A stretch of DNA of 64,000 bases, taken from NCBI RefSeq assembly GCF_030285365.1, contig NZ_JASVDS010000004.1:248001-312000 (forward strand), read 5' to 3'. The notes under the pieces were generated by a model. The model saw nothing but the letters and a program-made list of their open reading frames with translations. It was not told the DNA's origin and searched no databases. The translations under genes and the position numbers were made by a program. The stretch is from Roseateles subflavus. Its GTDB lineage: Bacteria > Pseudomonadota > Gammaproteobacteria > Burkholderiales > Burkholderiaceae_C. How positions within the stretch are numbered: the stretch's first letter is position 1; the number at the start of each line of letters is the position of its first letter. Below, in pieces: positions 1 through 7,022 of this stretch.

Positions 1-210
1 CTCGACGTAGCCCAGGCTCTTGAGCGAGGAATGCAGCATCACCGTGTCGCCCGGAACGATGCCCATGGCGCGCAGGCCGGCGACGATCTCGGCCTTGCTG
101 GTGTGGGGCTGCTCGGCCTTGAGTTCGGCGCTGCGCCGACGGGCCCGCCAGGCGTTCACCAGGCGCCGCAGCGGCGCCTTGAGGCGTTCCTTGAGGTCAG
201 GCGCGGCCAT
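1..210 (-). CDS. AAC(3)-family N-acetyltransferase-like protein (partial, C-terminus outside window)
   Basis: Only the first 70 codons are in the window. After a basic N-terminal stretch the protein carries the GDTVMLHSSLKSLG motif, which is the conserved N-terminal block of the aminoglycoside 3-N-acetyltransferase (AAC(3)/YokD) family, acetyl-CoA-dependent acetylases of amino groups. The start overlaps the end of the next upstream gene by 14 bases (197-210), so the two are probably co-translated. In a polysaccharide locus such a protein more likely acetylates an amino sugar or a precursor than an antibiotic; that is an inference. The family call is fairly firm; the substrate is unknown. Confidence 0.7.
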   Translation of the reverse strand, partial: MAAPDLKERLKAPLRRLVNAWRARRRSAELKAEQPHTSKAEIVAGLRAMGIVPGDTVMLHSSLKSLGYVE

Positions 211-1381
211 CGATGTCCTGCTCCAGGAGGTTCGAGTCGATCATGAACTTGGCGGCCCAGTTGAGGTATTCCCACTGGCCGTAGTCGCCGTCCACCGGGA
301 ACGAGCCCTTCACGCCGCCGCGCTGGTCCACGGGGCCGTCGATGGCGATGGCCCGGCGCACGTAGCGGTTGGCCAGCCGTGCCGCGTCGCGGTACTTGCG
401 GTCGCCGGTCAGCTCGAAGAGCATCAGCCAGCTGTGGGCGATCTGGACCTCACCGGTCAGGCAGGACCACTGCACCGCGGCGGACCAGTCGGGGTTGAGT
501 CGGCCGGGGATGAAGCCGTCCGGGCGCAGGGCCGTCATGAGGCCGTCGGCCGTCTTGATGGCGCGGCGCAGCACCGTCTCGTCCTGCGTGAAGCGGTGGG
601 CTTCCATGAAGCCGCGCAGGGCGTAGCCCAGGGTGTGGGTGAGCGGGGTGGCCGGCTTGTTGAGGCAGCAGTTGGCGAGCCAGCCATTGGCCTGCTGCTG
701 TGTGAAGGCCCATTCGACCTGGCGCATGGCCGCCTCGGCGTAGCCCTGGTCGGCCACATGGCGGGCGGCCTCGAACAGGCCCCAGGAGACGTGCGTCTCG
801 TAGGTCTTGTCACCGCGCTCGGCGAAGGGCGTGGCGTGCTTGCGCCAGCAGCCGTCGGCATCCAGCGAGTCCCGCAGGAAGGCGGCGGCCTGGTTCATCG
901 GGGCCAGGTAGGGCTCGCCGAAGGCGCCCACGCCCGAGGCCAGGCCGATCAGGATCTGCCCGGTGTTGAAGGTGACGGGGACGCGCGGCGTGGCATTGAT
1001 CTTGCCGCCCATGAAGCCGCCTTCCGGGAACTGGATGGACACGAGCCAGTCCAGCATGCGGCGCGCGCGGTCCAGGGAGTCCGGGTCCTGGAAGCGCTGG
1101 CCGCAGTCGATCATCGTGGAGACGATGTAGCCGGTGGTCTCGGGGTAGGAGACGGCCCAGCCGGTCTTGAGGCTGAAGTCGCGGGCCACGCCGCCGTCCT
1201 TCGAGGCCGACTGGTCCTGTGCGCGCTTGAGCCACTGCAGCGCGGCCTTCACGGCGGCGTCGATGCCCGGGTCCTGCGCCGGCAGGCCGCGCGCGTCCCT
1301 GGCGGCTTCGGCCTTGGCCTCGGCGGGCAGGCTGGCCTGCTCACGCCAGTTGCGAAGAACCTGTTTGGCTGCGTTCAACAT
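197..1381 (-). CDS. Alpha/alpha-toroid (prenyltransferase/cyclase-like fold) protein of a polysaccharide locus
   Basis: A 394-residue protein without a signal peptide or membrane segment. It has repeated helical units with motifs such as GWAVSYPETTGYI, GGFMGG, HVSWGLFEAA and HTLGYALRGF, which resemble the six-hairpin/terpenoid-cyclase alpha-alpha toroids found in carbohydrate-active and cyclase proteins. Similar uncharacterised proteins occur in exosortase-A EPS loci. It lies 21 bases downstream of the exosortase hydrolase 1 gene and overlaps the N-acetyltransferase-like gene, so it is in the same minus-strand operon. A sugar epimerase, lyase or hydrolase role is possible, but no catalytic residues can be assigned with confidence. 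Confidence 0.65.
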   Translation of the reverse strand: MLNAAKQVLRNWREQASLPAEAKAEAARDARGLPAQDPGIDAAVKAALQWLKRAQDQSASKDGGVARDFSLKTGWAVSYPETTGYIVSTMIDCGQRFQDPDSLDRARRMLDWLVSIQFPEGGFMGGKINATPRVPVTFNTGQILIGLASGVGAFGEPYLAPMNQAAAFLRDSLDADGCWRKHATPFAERGDKTYETHVSWGLFEAARHVADQGYAEAAMRQVEWAFTQQQANGWLANCCLNKPATPLTHTLGYALRGFMEAHRFTQDETVLRRAIKTADGLMTALRPDGFIPGRLNPDWSAAVQWSCLTGEVQIAHSWLMLFELTGDRKYRDAARLANRYVRRAIAIDGPVDQRGGVKGSFPVDGDYGQWEYLNWAAKFMIDSNLLEQDIDGRA

Positions 1382-1402
1382 GCGGTGTCACTCCCTCTGG
1401 AT

Positions 1403-2395
1403 TCAGGTATTGGCTGGATCGGAGATCGGGGCTGTGCCGGCGAGGGCGCCCGGGGCCAGGAAGTCCTGCAGCCACTGGGTGCTCAGGCGCAGCGCGGCGG
1501 CCCGGTGCTCCGGATCGGAAAACGTGTGGTCGGCGCCCTCCAGCGTCTGCACGCTGAAGCCGGGCCGCTGGGCGAGCGCGGCCCAGGCGGGCTCGCGCAG
1601 GGTCTCGGTGAACTCCTGGGCGGTCAGGTCCGCCCCGGACAGCAGGCAGCTCACGCGGGTCTGGCGGGCGAGGGCCTGGGCGAGCCCTTCGCGCATGCCG
1701 GCGCGGAAATCGACGGCCGGCTCGGCGCTGCCAAGGCTGCGGCTGACCGCGCCGAGGGCCGAGCGCAGGCTGCTCCAGCGCACGCGGCCGCTGAACAGGC
1801 GCCGCCAGAAGTCGCCACTCGCCAGCCGGGCCGGGTAGTAGTACCGGGTGCGGGCCTGCGCCAGGCTCTGGGCGCTGCGGACCCACGGATTGGCCAGCAG
1901 CAGCCCGGCGATGGGCGCGCCGCCGCGCCGGGCATGCAGCAGGGCGGCCGAGGCGCCATCGCACAGGCCCCACAACAGCACGTGCTCGACGCCGGGGCAG
2001 GCCTGCTGAAGCGCGGCGATGGCGGCATCGAGCTCGGGATCGAGGTGCTCGAAGCCGGCCCCCTCGCCAGGGGCATCGCCCATGCCGCGGTGGTCGAAGC
2101 GCAGCACGGCGGCCCCCTGTCCGGCCAGCTGGCGGGCCAGGCTCACGAAGAAGCGGTGCGCCCCGACGCGGTACTGCGGTCCGCCCACCACGATGACCAC
2201 GCCCACGCGCGGCGTGGCCGCCAGCGGCAGGCTCAGGATGCCCGGCAGCGTGAGGCCGGCGCAGGGCACGGGACAGATCTGCTCGGTCATGCGGGGGCCA
2301 CCGGGCCTCTCGCCGGGCGTCTCTCCAAGCATCTCGCCAGGCCTCTCACCGGGGCCTTCGATGCGGTTCGCGAGGGTGTCCAGGCCCGCGCTCAT
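1403..2395 (-). CDS. Exosortase A system-associated hydrolase 1
   Basis: An alpha/beta hydrolase of 330 residues that matches the exosortase A-associated hydrolase 1 family: GGPQYRVGAHRFF, LRFDHRGMGD and a nucleophile elbow GLCDG (residues 143-147) in which the central residue is Cys145 rather than Ser. A catalytic His is likely in the GADHTF segment near the C-terminus. The start at 2395 is supported by a GAGGAGG Shine-Dalgarno seven bases upstream and by a four-base ATGA overlap with hydrolase 2. An internal Met at residue 36 would drop a Gly/Glu/Pro-rich stretch (residues 14-34) that looks like an inserted repeat. The natural substrate is unknown; the family always occurs with exosortase A loci. 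Confidence 0.85.
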   Translation of the reverse strand: MSAGLDTLANRIEGPGERPGEMLGETPGERPGGPRMTEQICPVPCAGLTLPGILSLPLAATPRVGVVIVVGGPQYRVGAHRFFVSLARQLAGQGAAVLRFDHRGMGDAPGEGAGFEHLDPELDAAIAALQQACPGVEHVLLWGLCDGASAALLHARRGGAPIAGLLLANPWVRSAQSLAQARTRYYYPARLASGDFWRRLFSGRVRWSSLRSALGAVSRSLGSAEPAVDFRAGMREGLAQALARQTRVSCLLSGADLTAQEFTETLREPAWAALAQRPGFSVQTLEGADHTFSDPEHRAAALRLSTQWLQDFLAPGALAGTAPISDPANT

Positions 2396-3237
2396 GCGAA
2401 GGCCTCCTCGGCGCACAGGCTGCGCAGGGTGCCGTCGATGAGGCCGCGTCCGACCGTGACCTCCGGGCTGGCCCAGAACTGGGGGCCCTGGGTGCAGACG
2501 GTGCTGAGCTGACAGCCGGCGGCACGCCAGGTCTCGAGATGCTGGCGGCTCGCCGGGCCGAGGGTCTGGGTGGCGGCGCTGGCCATCTCGCACCAGACGA
2601 GGCGGGCGCCGGCCACGCCGCGAGGCGGCAGGAGCTGTGCGGCCGCCAGCGGCAGGGCCAGCTGGGGGTGGACGGTGTAGCCCGCCGCATGGATGGCCTG
2701 GCCCGATTGCAGGGCGCGGCGCATGGCGGCGGTGTCGGTGAAGGAGCGGGTGCTGCGCGACATGTCGGCCGCCAGGCGCAGGCGCAGGAACTGCTGCAGC
2801 ACCTGCTCGCCGCTCACCTGCGGCTGCCACAGCAGCCAGTGGCAGGCGAGCTCGCGGCGGCGGGCGAAATCGCTGGCCAGCAGGGCGCCACTGCGCAGGC
2901 CCCACAGCCACAGCGGGCTGTCGGGCTCGCCTTCCTGGCGCAGGCGCTCCAGGGCCAGGTCCAGGTCGGACAGCCAGGTGTCCCAGCGGGCTTCGCCATG
3001 GTCGCCGGCGCTGTCGCCGCAGCCGAAGAGATCGGGCCACAGCACCGTGAAGCCGGCCTGGCGCAGGGCGTCGGACCCGACCGCCAGCATGCGTCGGCTG
3101 CGGTTGAGCTCCTCCAGCCAGGGCGGCACGAGCAGCACCAGCCCGCGGCCGGGCACGCCGGGCGCGGGCTTGAAGAGGTTCAGGTAGCGCAGGCTGCCGT
3201 CACGGCTTTCCAGGAAGAAGGCTGTGGCGGCGTCCAT
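2392..3237 (-). CDS. Exosortase A system-associated hydrolase 2
   Basis: A 281-residue alpha/beta-hydrolase-fold protein. The segments EELNRSRRM and DLFGCGDSAGD (about residues 42-79) are typical of exosortase A-associated hydrolase 2. At the place of the nucleophile elbow it has GLRSG (113-117), which puts Arg at the nucleophile position, so the protein may be non-hydrolytic or act as a partner of hydrolase 1. It overlaps hydrolase 1 by four bases and sits 19 bases downstream of the acyl carrier protein gene. The family call rests on motifs and on the order ACP, hydrolase 2, hydrolase 1. Confidence 0.85.
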   Translation of the reverse strand: MDAATAFFLESRDGSLRYLNLFKPAPGVPGRGLVLLVPPWLEELNRSRRMLAVGSDALRQAGFTVLWPDLFGCGDSAGDHGEARWDTWLSDLDLALERLRQEGEPDSPLWLWGLRSGALLASDFARRRELACHWLLWQPQVSGEQVLQQFLRLRLAADMSRSTRSFTDTAAMRRALQSGQAIHAAGYTVHPQLALPLAAAQLLPPRGVAGARLVWCEMASAATQTLGPASRQHLETWRAAGCQLSTVCTQGPQFWASPEVTVGRGLIDGTLRSLCAEEAFA

Positions 3238-3256
3238 GGTCGTGCGGGGGGTGGCT

Positions 3257-3508
3257 TCAGGCCGCCAGCTTGGCGTCGACGAAGCGGGTCAGGGCGCCGA
3301 CCGTCGAGAAGGTCTGGCCGTCGATCTCGTCGTCCCCGATGGTGATGCCCAGCTGCTCTTCCAGGGCCGTGATCAGGCTCACGACAGCCATGGAGTCCAG
3401 CTCCACCAGTGCGCCCAGCAGCGGCGTTTGCGCATCGAACTGCGCGGCGCGGCCCTGGAGGCCGAGCGTTTCGTCGAGAAGGCGGAGCACTTGCGAAGCA
3501 GAAGACAT
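3257..3508 (-). CDS. Acyl carrier protein of the exosortase A locus
   Basis: A short acidic protein of 83 residues with the phosphopantetheine attachment motif VELDSMAVV (Ser39) and the usual four-helix ACP layout. It is divergent from the acyl-CoA ligase gene at 3717, and the pair fits the known exosortase A arrangement in which ligase, decarboxylase, ACP and hydrolases are neighbours. The Met at 3508 gives the normal ACP length. No strong Shine-Dalgarno is seen before it. Its role is presumably to carry an activated acyl or aminoacyl group during polysaccharide precursor synthesis; this is inferred from the context. Confidence 0.85.
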   Translation of the reverse strand: MSSASQVLRLLDETLGLQGRAAQFDAQTPLLGALVELDSMAVVSLITALEEQLGITIGDDEIDGQTFSTVGALTRFVDAKLAA

Positions 3509-3716
3509 GGGACGACCGGAAAAGGAAAAGGAAAAGGGCGCCGGCGTGAGGTCGGGCGCCATGGGAAAGCGGCCGAATCTTACCCGGGGCCCGGGGTTGA
3601 ACCGGCGCATCCCTCCCCTCATCCCGAGGGAGGGGCGCGGCGGCCGGCCCGAGCGCCGGACCCCGGCCCCCCCGAGTCGGGGACAGGGCGGTGGCAAGTC
3701 AGTGACAATCGCCGCC
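3509..3716. promoter_or_regulatory. Divergent intergenic region between ACP and acyl-CoA ligase genes
   Basis: This 208-base gap separates two divergent transcription units, so it must hold both promoters. A -10-like TGACAAT lies just before the ligase start codon (about 3702-3709). An imperfect inverted repeat of CCTCCC and GGGAGG lies near 3609-3634. No clear -35 box is visible. Confidence 0.4.
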
Positions 3717-5369
3717 ATGCAAGAGACCGCTGCCCCCGCCTCCCTGGGATTCCCCGACGATCCGGCCCTGCCGCCGGTGCGCCTGCTGGGCGATCTGGTG
3801 CACCGCCAGGCCCGTCTGCGTCCGCAGGCGCTGGCGCTGGGCGGCGAGGGGGGGAGCGTGGCCTATGCCCCGCTGTCGGGCGACCTGCGCCGGATGGCGG
3901 GGTGGCTGGCAAGCGTGGGCGTGGCGCGGGGCGAGCGTGTGGCGGTCTACCTAGACAAGCGTCGGGAGTTCGTCGTCAGCTGCTTCGGCGCCGGCGACGC
4001 CGGGGCGGTCTTCGTGCCCGTGAACCCGGTGCTCAAGGCGGACCAGGTAGCTCACATCCTGCGGGACTGCGACGTCGCGGTGCTTGTCACGGCCGGCGCC
4101 CGGCTGCAGTCGCTGGCTGAGGTGCTGCCCGACTGCCCGGCACTGCGGCGCGTGCTGCTCGTGGACGACGCCCCCGCCGGGCTGGCGTTTCCCGCCTCGC
4201 TGCCGCTGCACGCCTGGACCGAGGTCGAGGCCGCGCCCGCGCTGGCCGGCCCCGCCCCGGTGCTGGACATCGACATGGCGGCCATCCTCTACACCTCCGG
4301 CAGCACGGGCCGCCCCAAGGGCGTGGTGCTGTCCCACCGCAACCTCGTGCTGGGCGCCCAGAGCGTGGCGCAGTACCTGGGCAATCATCCGGGCGACGTG
4401 CTGCTGGCGGCGCTGCCGCTGTCCTTCGACGCCGGCTTCAGCCAGCTCACCACGGCCTTTCTGGTCGGGGCGAAGGTGGTCCTGCTGAACTACCTGATGC
4501 CGCGCGACGTGCTCAAGGCACTCGATCGCGAGGGCGTCACCGGGCTGACGGCGGTGCCGCCGCTGTACATCCAGCTCACGCAGCTCGCCTGGCCCGAGGG
4601 CGCCGGCCGCAGCCTGCGCTACTTCGCCAACACGGGCGGCCGCATGCCCCGGGAGACGCTGGACCGCCTGCGCGAACGGCTGCCGCAGGCCGCGCCCTTC
4701 CTGATGTACGGGCTCACCGAGGCCTTTCGGTCCACCTACCTGCCGCCGCAGGAAGTGGATCGCCGGCCGGACTCCATCGGCCGGGCCATCCCCAACGCGG
4801 AAATCCTGGTGCTGCGCGACGACGGCAGCCTGTGCGACGCCGAAGAGCCGGGCGAGCTGGTGCACCGCGGGCCGCTGGTCGGCCTGGGCTACTGGAATGA
4901 CCCCGAGAAGACCGCCGAGCGCTACAAGCCCCTGCCCGCGGGCGTGGGCGGCCGCGAGACCGGCCTGCAGCTGCCCGAGTACGCCGTGTTCTCGGGCGAC
5001 ACCGTGCGGCGCGACGCCGAGGGCTTTCTCTACTTCATCGGCCGGCGCGACGAGATGATCAAGACCTCGGGCTACCGCGTCAGCCCCGTCGAGGTGGAAG
5101 AGCTCCTCTACCGCTCCGGCCTGGTCGGCGAATGCGCCGCCTACGGGCTGCCCCACGAACAGCTGGGGCAGCGCATCGAGGTGGTGTTCAGCCCGCCGGC
5201 GGGGGCTGAGGCCGATGACGCCGGCCTGCTGGCCTTCTGCCGCCGGCACATGCCCGCCTACATGGTGCCCGCCCGCCTGTGCCCCGTGCCCGGGCCGCTG
5301 CCGCGCAATCCCAATGGCAAGATCGACCGCAAGCTGCTGCAGCAGCAGGCGCTGTCGGCCGCCGCCTGA
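3717..5369 (+). CDS. Acyl-CoA ligase (AMP-forming), exosortase A system-associated
   Basis: A 550-residue ANL-superfamily adenylating enzyme. The AMP/phosphate-binding motif YTSGSTGRPKG is at residues 192-202, the A5-type motif MYGLTEAFRS follows around 340, and the C-terminal catalytic lysine motif GKIDRK is at 534-539 (Lys535). The family (exosortase A-associated ligase) activates an unknown carboxylate, probably for transfer to the ACP encoded divergently. The start was chosen at the first Met after the divergent promoter region; longer upstream extensions have low-complexity GC-driven sequence. It is followed after 27 bases by the PLP decarboxylase, so the two are one operon. Confidence 0.9.
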   Translation: MQETAAPASLGFPDDPALPPVRLLGDLVHRQARLRPQALALGGEGGSVAYAPLSGDLRRMAGWLASVGVARGERVAVYLDKRREFVVSCFGAGDAGAVFVPVNPVLKADQVAHILRDCDVAVLVTAGARLQSLAEVLPDCPALRRVLLVDDAPAGLAFPASLPLHAWTEVEAAPALAGPAPVLDIDMAAILYTSGSTGRPKGVVLSHRNLVLGAQSVAQYLGNHPGDVLLAALPLSFDAGFSQLTTAFLVGAKVVLLNYLMPRDVLKALDREGVTGLTAVPPLYIQLTQLAWPEGAGRSLRYFANTGGRMPRETLDRLRERLPQAAPFLMYGLTEAFRSTYLPPQEVDRRPDSIGRAIPNAEILVLRDDGSLCDAEEPGELVHRGPLVGLGYWNDPEKTAERYKPLPAGVGGRETGLQLPEYAVFSGDTVRRDAEGFLYFIGRRDEMIKTSGYRVSPVEVEELLYRSGLVGECAAYGLPHEQLGQRIEVVFSPPAGAEADDAGLLAFCRRHMPAYMVPARLCPVPGPLPRNPNGKIDRKLLQQQALSAAA

Positions 5370-5396
5370 CCCACTGTCCCGTTCTGCCGACGATCC

Positions 5397-6665
5397 ATGG
5401 ATGCCTCGACCACCGTCACCCCGCCACCCGCGCCGCGGGCCTTGCCCGTGCATGCGCCGATGCTGCAGTTCCGCACGGAGGGGCCGGACCTGATCGTGGC
5501 CGGACAGCCGCTGCGCGCCCTGGCCGCGTCGCTGGGGCAGACGCCGTTCTATGTCTACGACCGCGCGCTGCTCCAGCAGCGCAGCCAGGCCCTGCGCGCG
5601 GCCTTGCCGGCGGGCATCCAGGTCCACTACGCGATGAAGGCGAACCCGCTGCCGGCCGTGGTGGCCTGCATGGTGGGGCTGGTGGACGGCATCGACGTGG
5701 CCTCGGCGGGCGAGATGCGTGTGGCGCTGGCCCAGGGGGCGGATCCGCAGCACATGAGCTTTGCCGGTCCGGGCAAGCGGGCCGAGGAGCTGCGTGCCGC
5801 TGTCGAGGCGGGCGTCCTCGTCAACGTGGAGTCCTTCCGGGAGCTGCCGTTGCTGGCGCAGGCCTCGCAGGCGCTCGGGCGGCCGGCGCGCGTGGCGGTG
5901 CGGGTCAATCCGGACTTCGAGCTCAAGGGCTCCGGCATGCGCATGGGCGGTGGCCCCAAGCAGTTCGGGGTGGATGCCGAGGAGGTGCCGCGCCTGCTGG
6001 GCGAGATGGGGCGGCTGGGCCTGCAGTTCGAGGGCTTCCACCTCTTTGCCGGCTCGCAGAACCTGCGCGCCGAGGCGATCGGCGAGGCGCAGCGCCTGAG
6101 CTATGAGCTGGCCCTGCGCCTGGCCGCCGATGCACCCGCGCCGGTACGCCACCTCAACCTGGGCGGCGGCTTCGGCATTCCCTATTTCCCGGGTGAGCAG
6201 CCGCTCGACCTCGCCCCCGTGGCCGCCAACCTGGCCGAGCTGCAGGAGCGGGCAGGGCGGGACATGCCCGAGGCGCATCTGGTGCTGGAGCTGGGGCGCT
6301 ATCTCGTGGGCGAGGCCGGTCTCTACGTGGCGCGGGTGCTGGATCGCAAGGTCTCGCGGGGTCAGGTCTTTCTCGTGACGGACGGCGGGCTGCACCACCA
6401 CCTGGCCGCCTCCGGCAACTTCGGGCAGGTGATCCGCAAGAACTACCCCGTGGCCATCGGCAACCGCATGGACGAGCCGGCCACCGAGTCCGTCCACGTG
6501 GTGGGCCCGCTGTGCACGCCGCTGGACCTGCTGGCCGAGCGCATGAGCCTCCCGGCGGCGCAGGAAGGCGATCTGGTGGTGGTCTACCAGTCCGGTGCCT
6601 ATGGGGCCAGCGCGAGCCCGCAGGGTTTCCTGGGGCATCCGGGCTGTCTGGAGGTGCTGGTGTGA
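5397..6665 (+). CDS. Pyridoxal-dependent decarboxylase, exosortase A system-associated
   Basis: A fold-type III PLP decarboxylase (diaminopimelate/ornithine decarboxylase-like) of 422 residues. The PLP lysine is Lys81 in VHYAMKANPLP; the glycine-rich phosphate-binding segment LNLGGGFGIP is near residue 260, and the C-terminal GAYGASASPQGF resembles the substrate-binding end of the family. Members of the exosortase A-associated subgroup are encoded directly after the acyl-CoA ligase, as here. It probably decarboxylates an amino acid or its acyl derivative for the EPS pathway, but the substrate is not known. It ends the left-hand locus. Confidence 0.9.
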   Translation: MDASTTVTPPPAPRALPVHAPMLQFRTEGPDLIVAGQPLRALAASLGQTPFYVYDRALLQQRSQALRAALPAGIQVHYAMKANPLPAVVACMVGLVDGIDVASAGEMRVALAQGADPQHMSFAGPGKRAEELRAAVEAGVLVNVESFRELPLLAQASQALGRPARVAVRVNPDFELKGSGMRMGGGPKQFGVDAEEVPRLLGEMGRLGLQFEGFHLFAGSQNLRAEAIGEAQRLSYELALRLAADAPAPVRHLNLGGGFGIPYFPGEQPLDLAPVAANLAELQERAGRDMPEAHLVLELGRYLVGEAGLYVARVLDRKVSRGQVFLVTDGGLHHHLAASGNFGQVIRKNYPVAIGNRMDEPATESVHVVGPLCTPLDLLAERMSLPAAQEGDLVVVYQSGAYGASASPQGFLGHPGCLEVLV

Positions 6666-6783
6666 ACCGGGCCGGCGAGGTCTGGGCCCGCACGATCGGG
6701 CGCCCTGCGCTGCCGTTCAGCGCGGGCTGACGGCGAATCGCGGGTGGCCCGGTGGCTGGCTTGGCAGCCCGGGCAGCGCCCCA

Positions 6784-6826
6784 AAGAAAAACGGGCCCCG
6801 ACTGTCGTCTGGGGCCCGTTTCTACC
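6784..6826 (-). terminator. Rho-independent terminator, original terminator of the tRNA-Ser gene
   Basis: A nine-bp GC stem (ACGGGCCCC at 6791-6799 with GGGGCCCGT at 6811-6819) has an A-rich flank on its left, which reads as TTTTTCTTT on the minus strand. It lies just left of the displaced tRNA-Ser 3' end (6834), so before insertion of the element it would have terminated the tRNA transcript. It may also end the plus-strand decarboxylase operon. Confidence 0.75.
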
Positions 6827-6833
6827 GAATGGG

Positions 6834-6847
6834 TGGCGGAGAGAGCG
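6834..6847. repeat. attL core (14-bp direct repeat, displaced tRNA-Ser 3' end)
   Basis: TGGCGGAGAGAGCG is identical to the last bases of the tRNA-Ser gene at 13828-13841. Only this fragment is present here, with no tRNA body next to it, as expected for the distal att site of a tRNA-integrated element. Confidence 0.85.
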
Positions 6848-7022
6848 TCTGCCTCCGTCGAACTCCAGGACGACTCAGATGTCCTCAATCAAGGATTTGC
6901 GATGATTATTCTCCTATGAGGACGACGGAGTAGGCGCCTCAGCATCAATCAACCGCTATCATCCAAGCGCACCCATGATGTTGGGTTGAATGTTGGGCTG
7001 AAAGAGGCGCGAGGAGGAGAAA
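6848..7022. promoter_or_regulatory. Integrase upstream region with repeated short motifs (candidate arm sites)
   Basis: Between the att core and the integrase start there are several repeats: AGGACGAC at 6867-6874 and 6919-6926, the inverted pair CTCCGTCG (6853-6860) and CGACGGAG (6923-6930), and two tandem 12-mers TGTTGGGYTGAA (6979-6990, 6991-7002). Such repeats near an att core are typical of integrase arm-type or excisionase sites. The integrase promoter must also be here. A GAGGAGGAG Shine-Dalgarno lies just before the ATG at 7023. Confidence 0.5.

Noticed and set aside
1-210. An aminoglycoside resistance gene
   Set aside because: The family motif is there, but only the N-terminus is visible and the gene lies in a polysaccharide locus, so resistance is not supported.
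20-2512. An 830-codon plus-strand frame over the left end
   Set aside because: It runs opposite five minus-strand genes with clear family motifs and ribosome sites, and has no recognisable domain.
6834-6930. A second tRNA-Ser gene at the left att site
   Set aside because: Only 14 bases match the tRNA 3' end; no acceptor partner, anticodon arm or T-loop follows.
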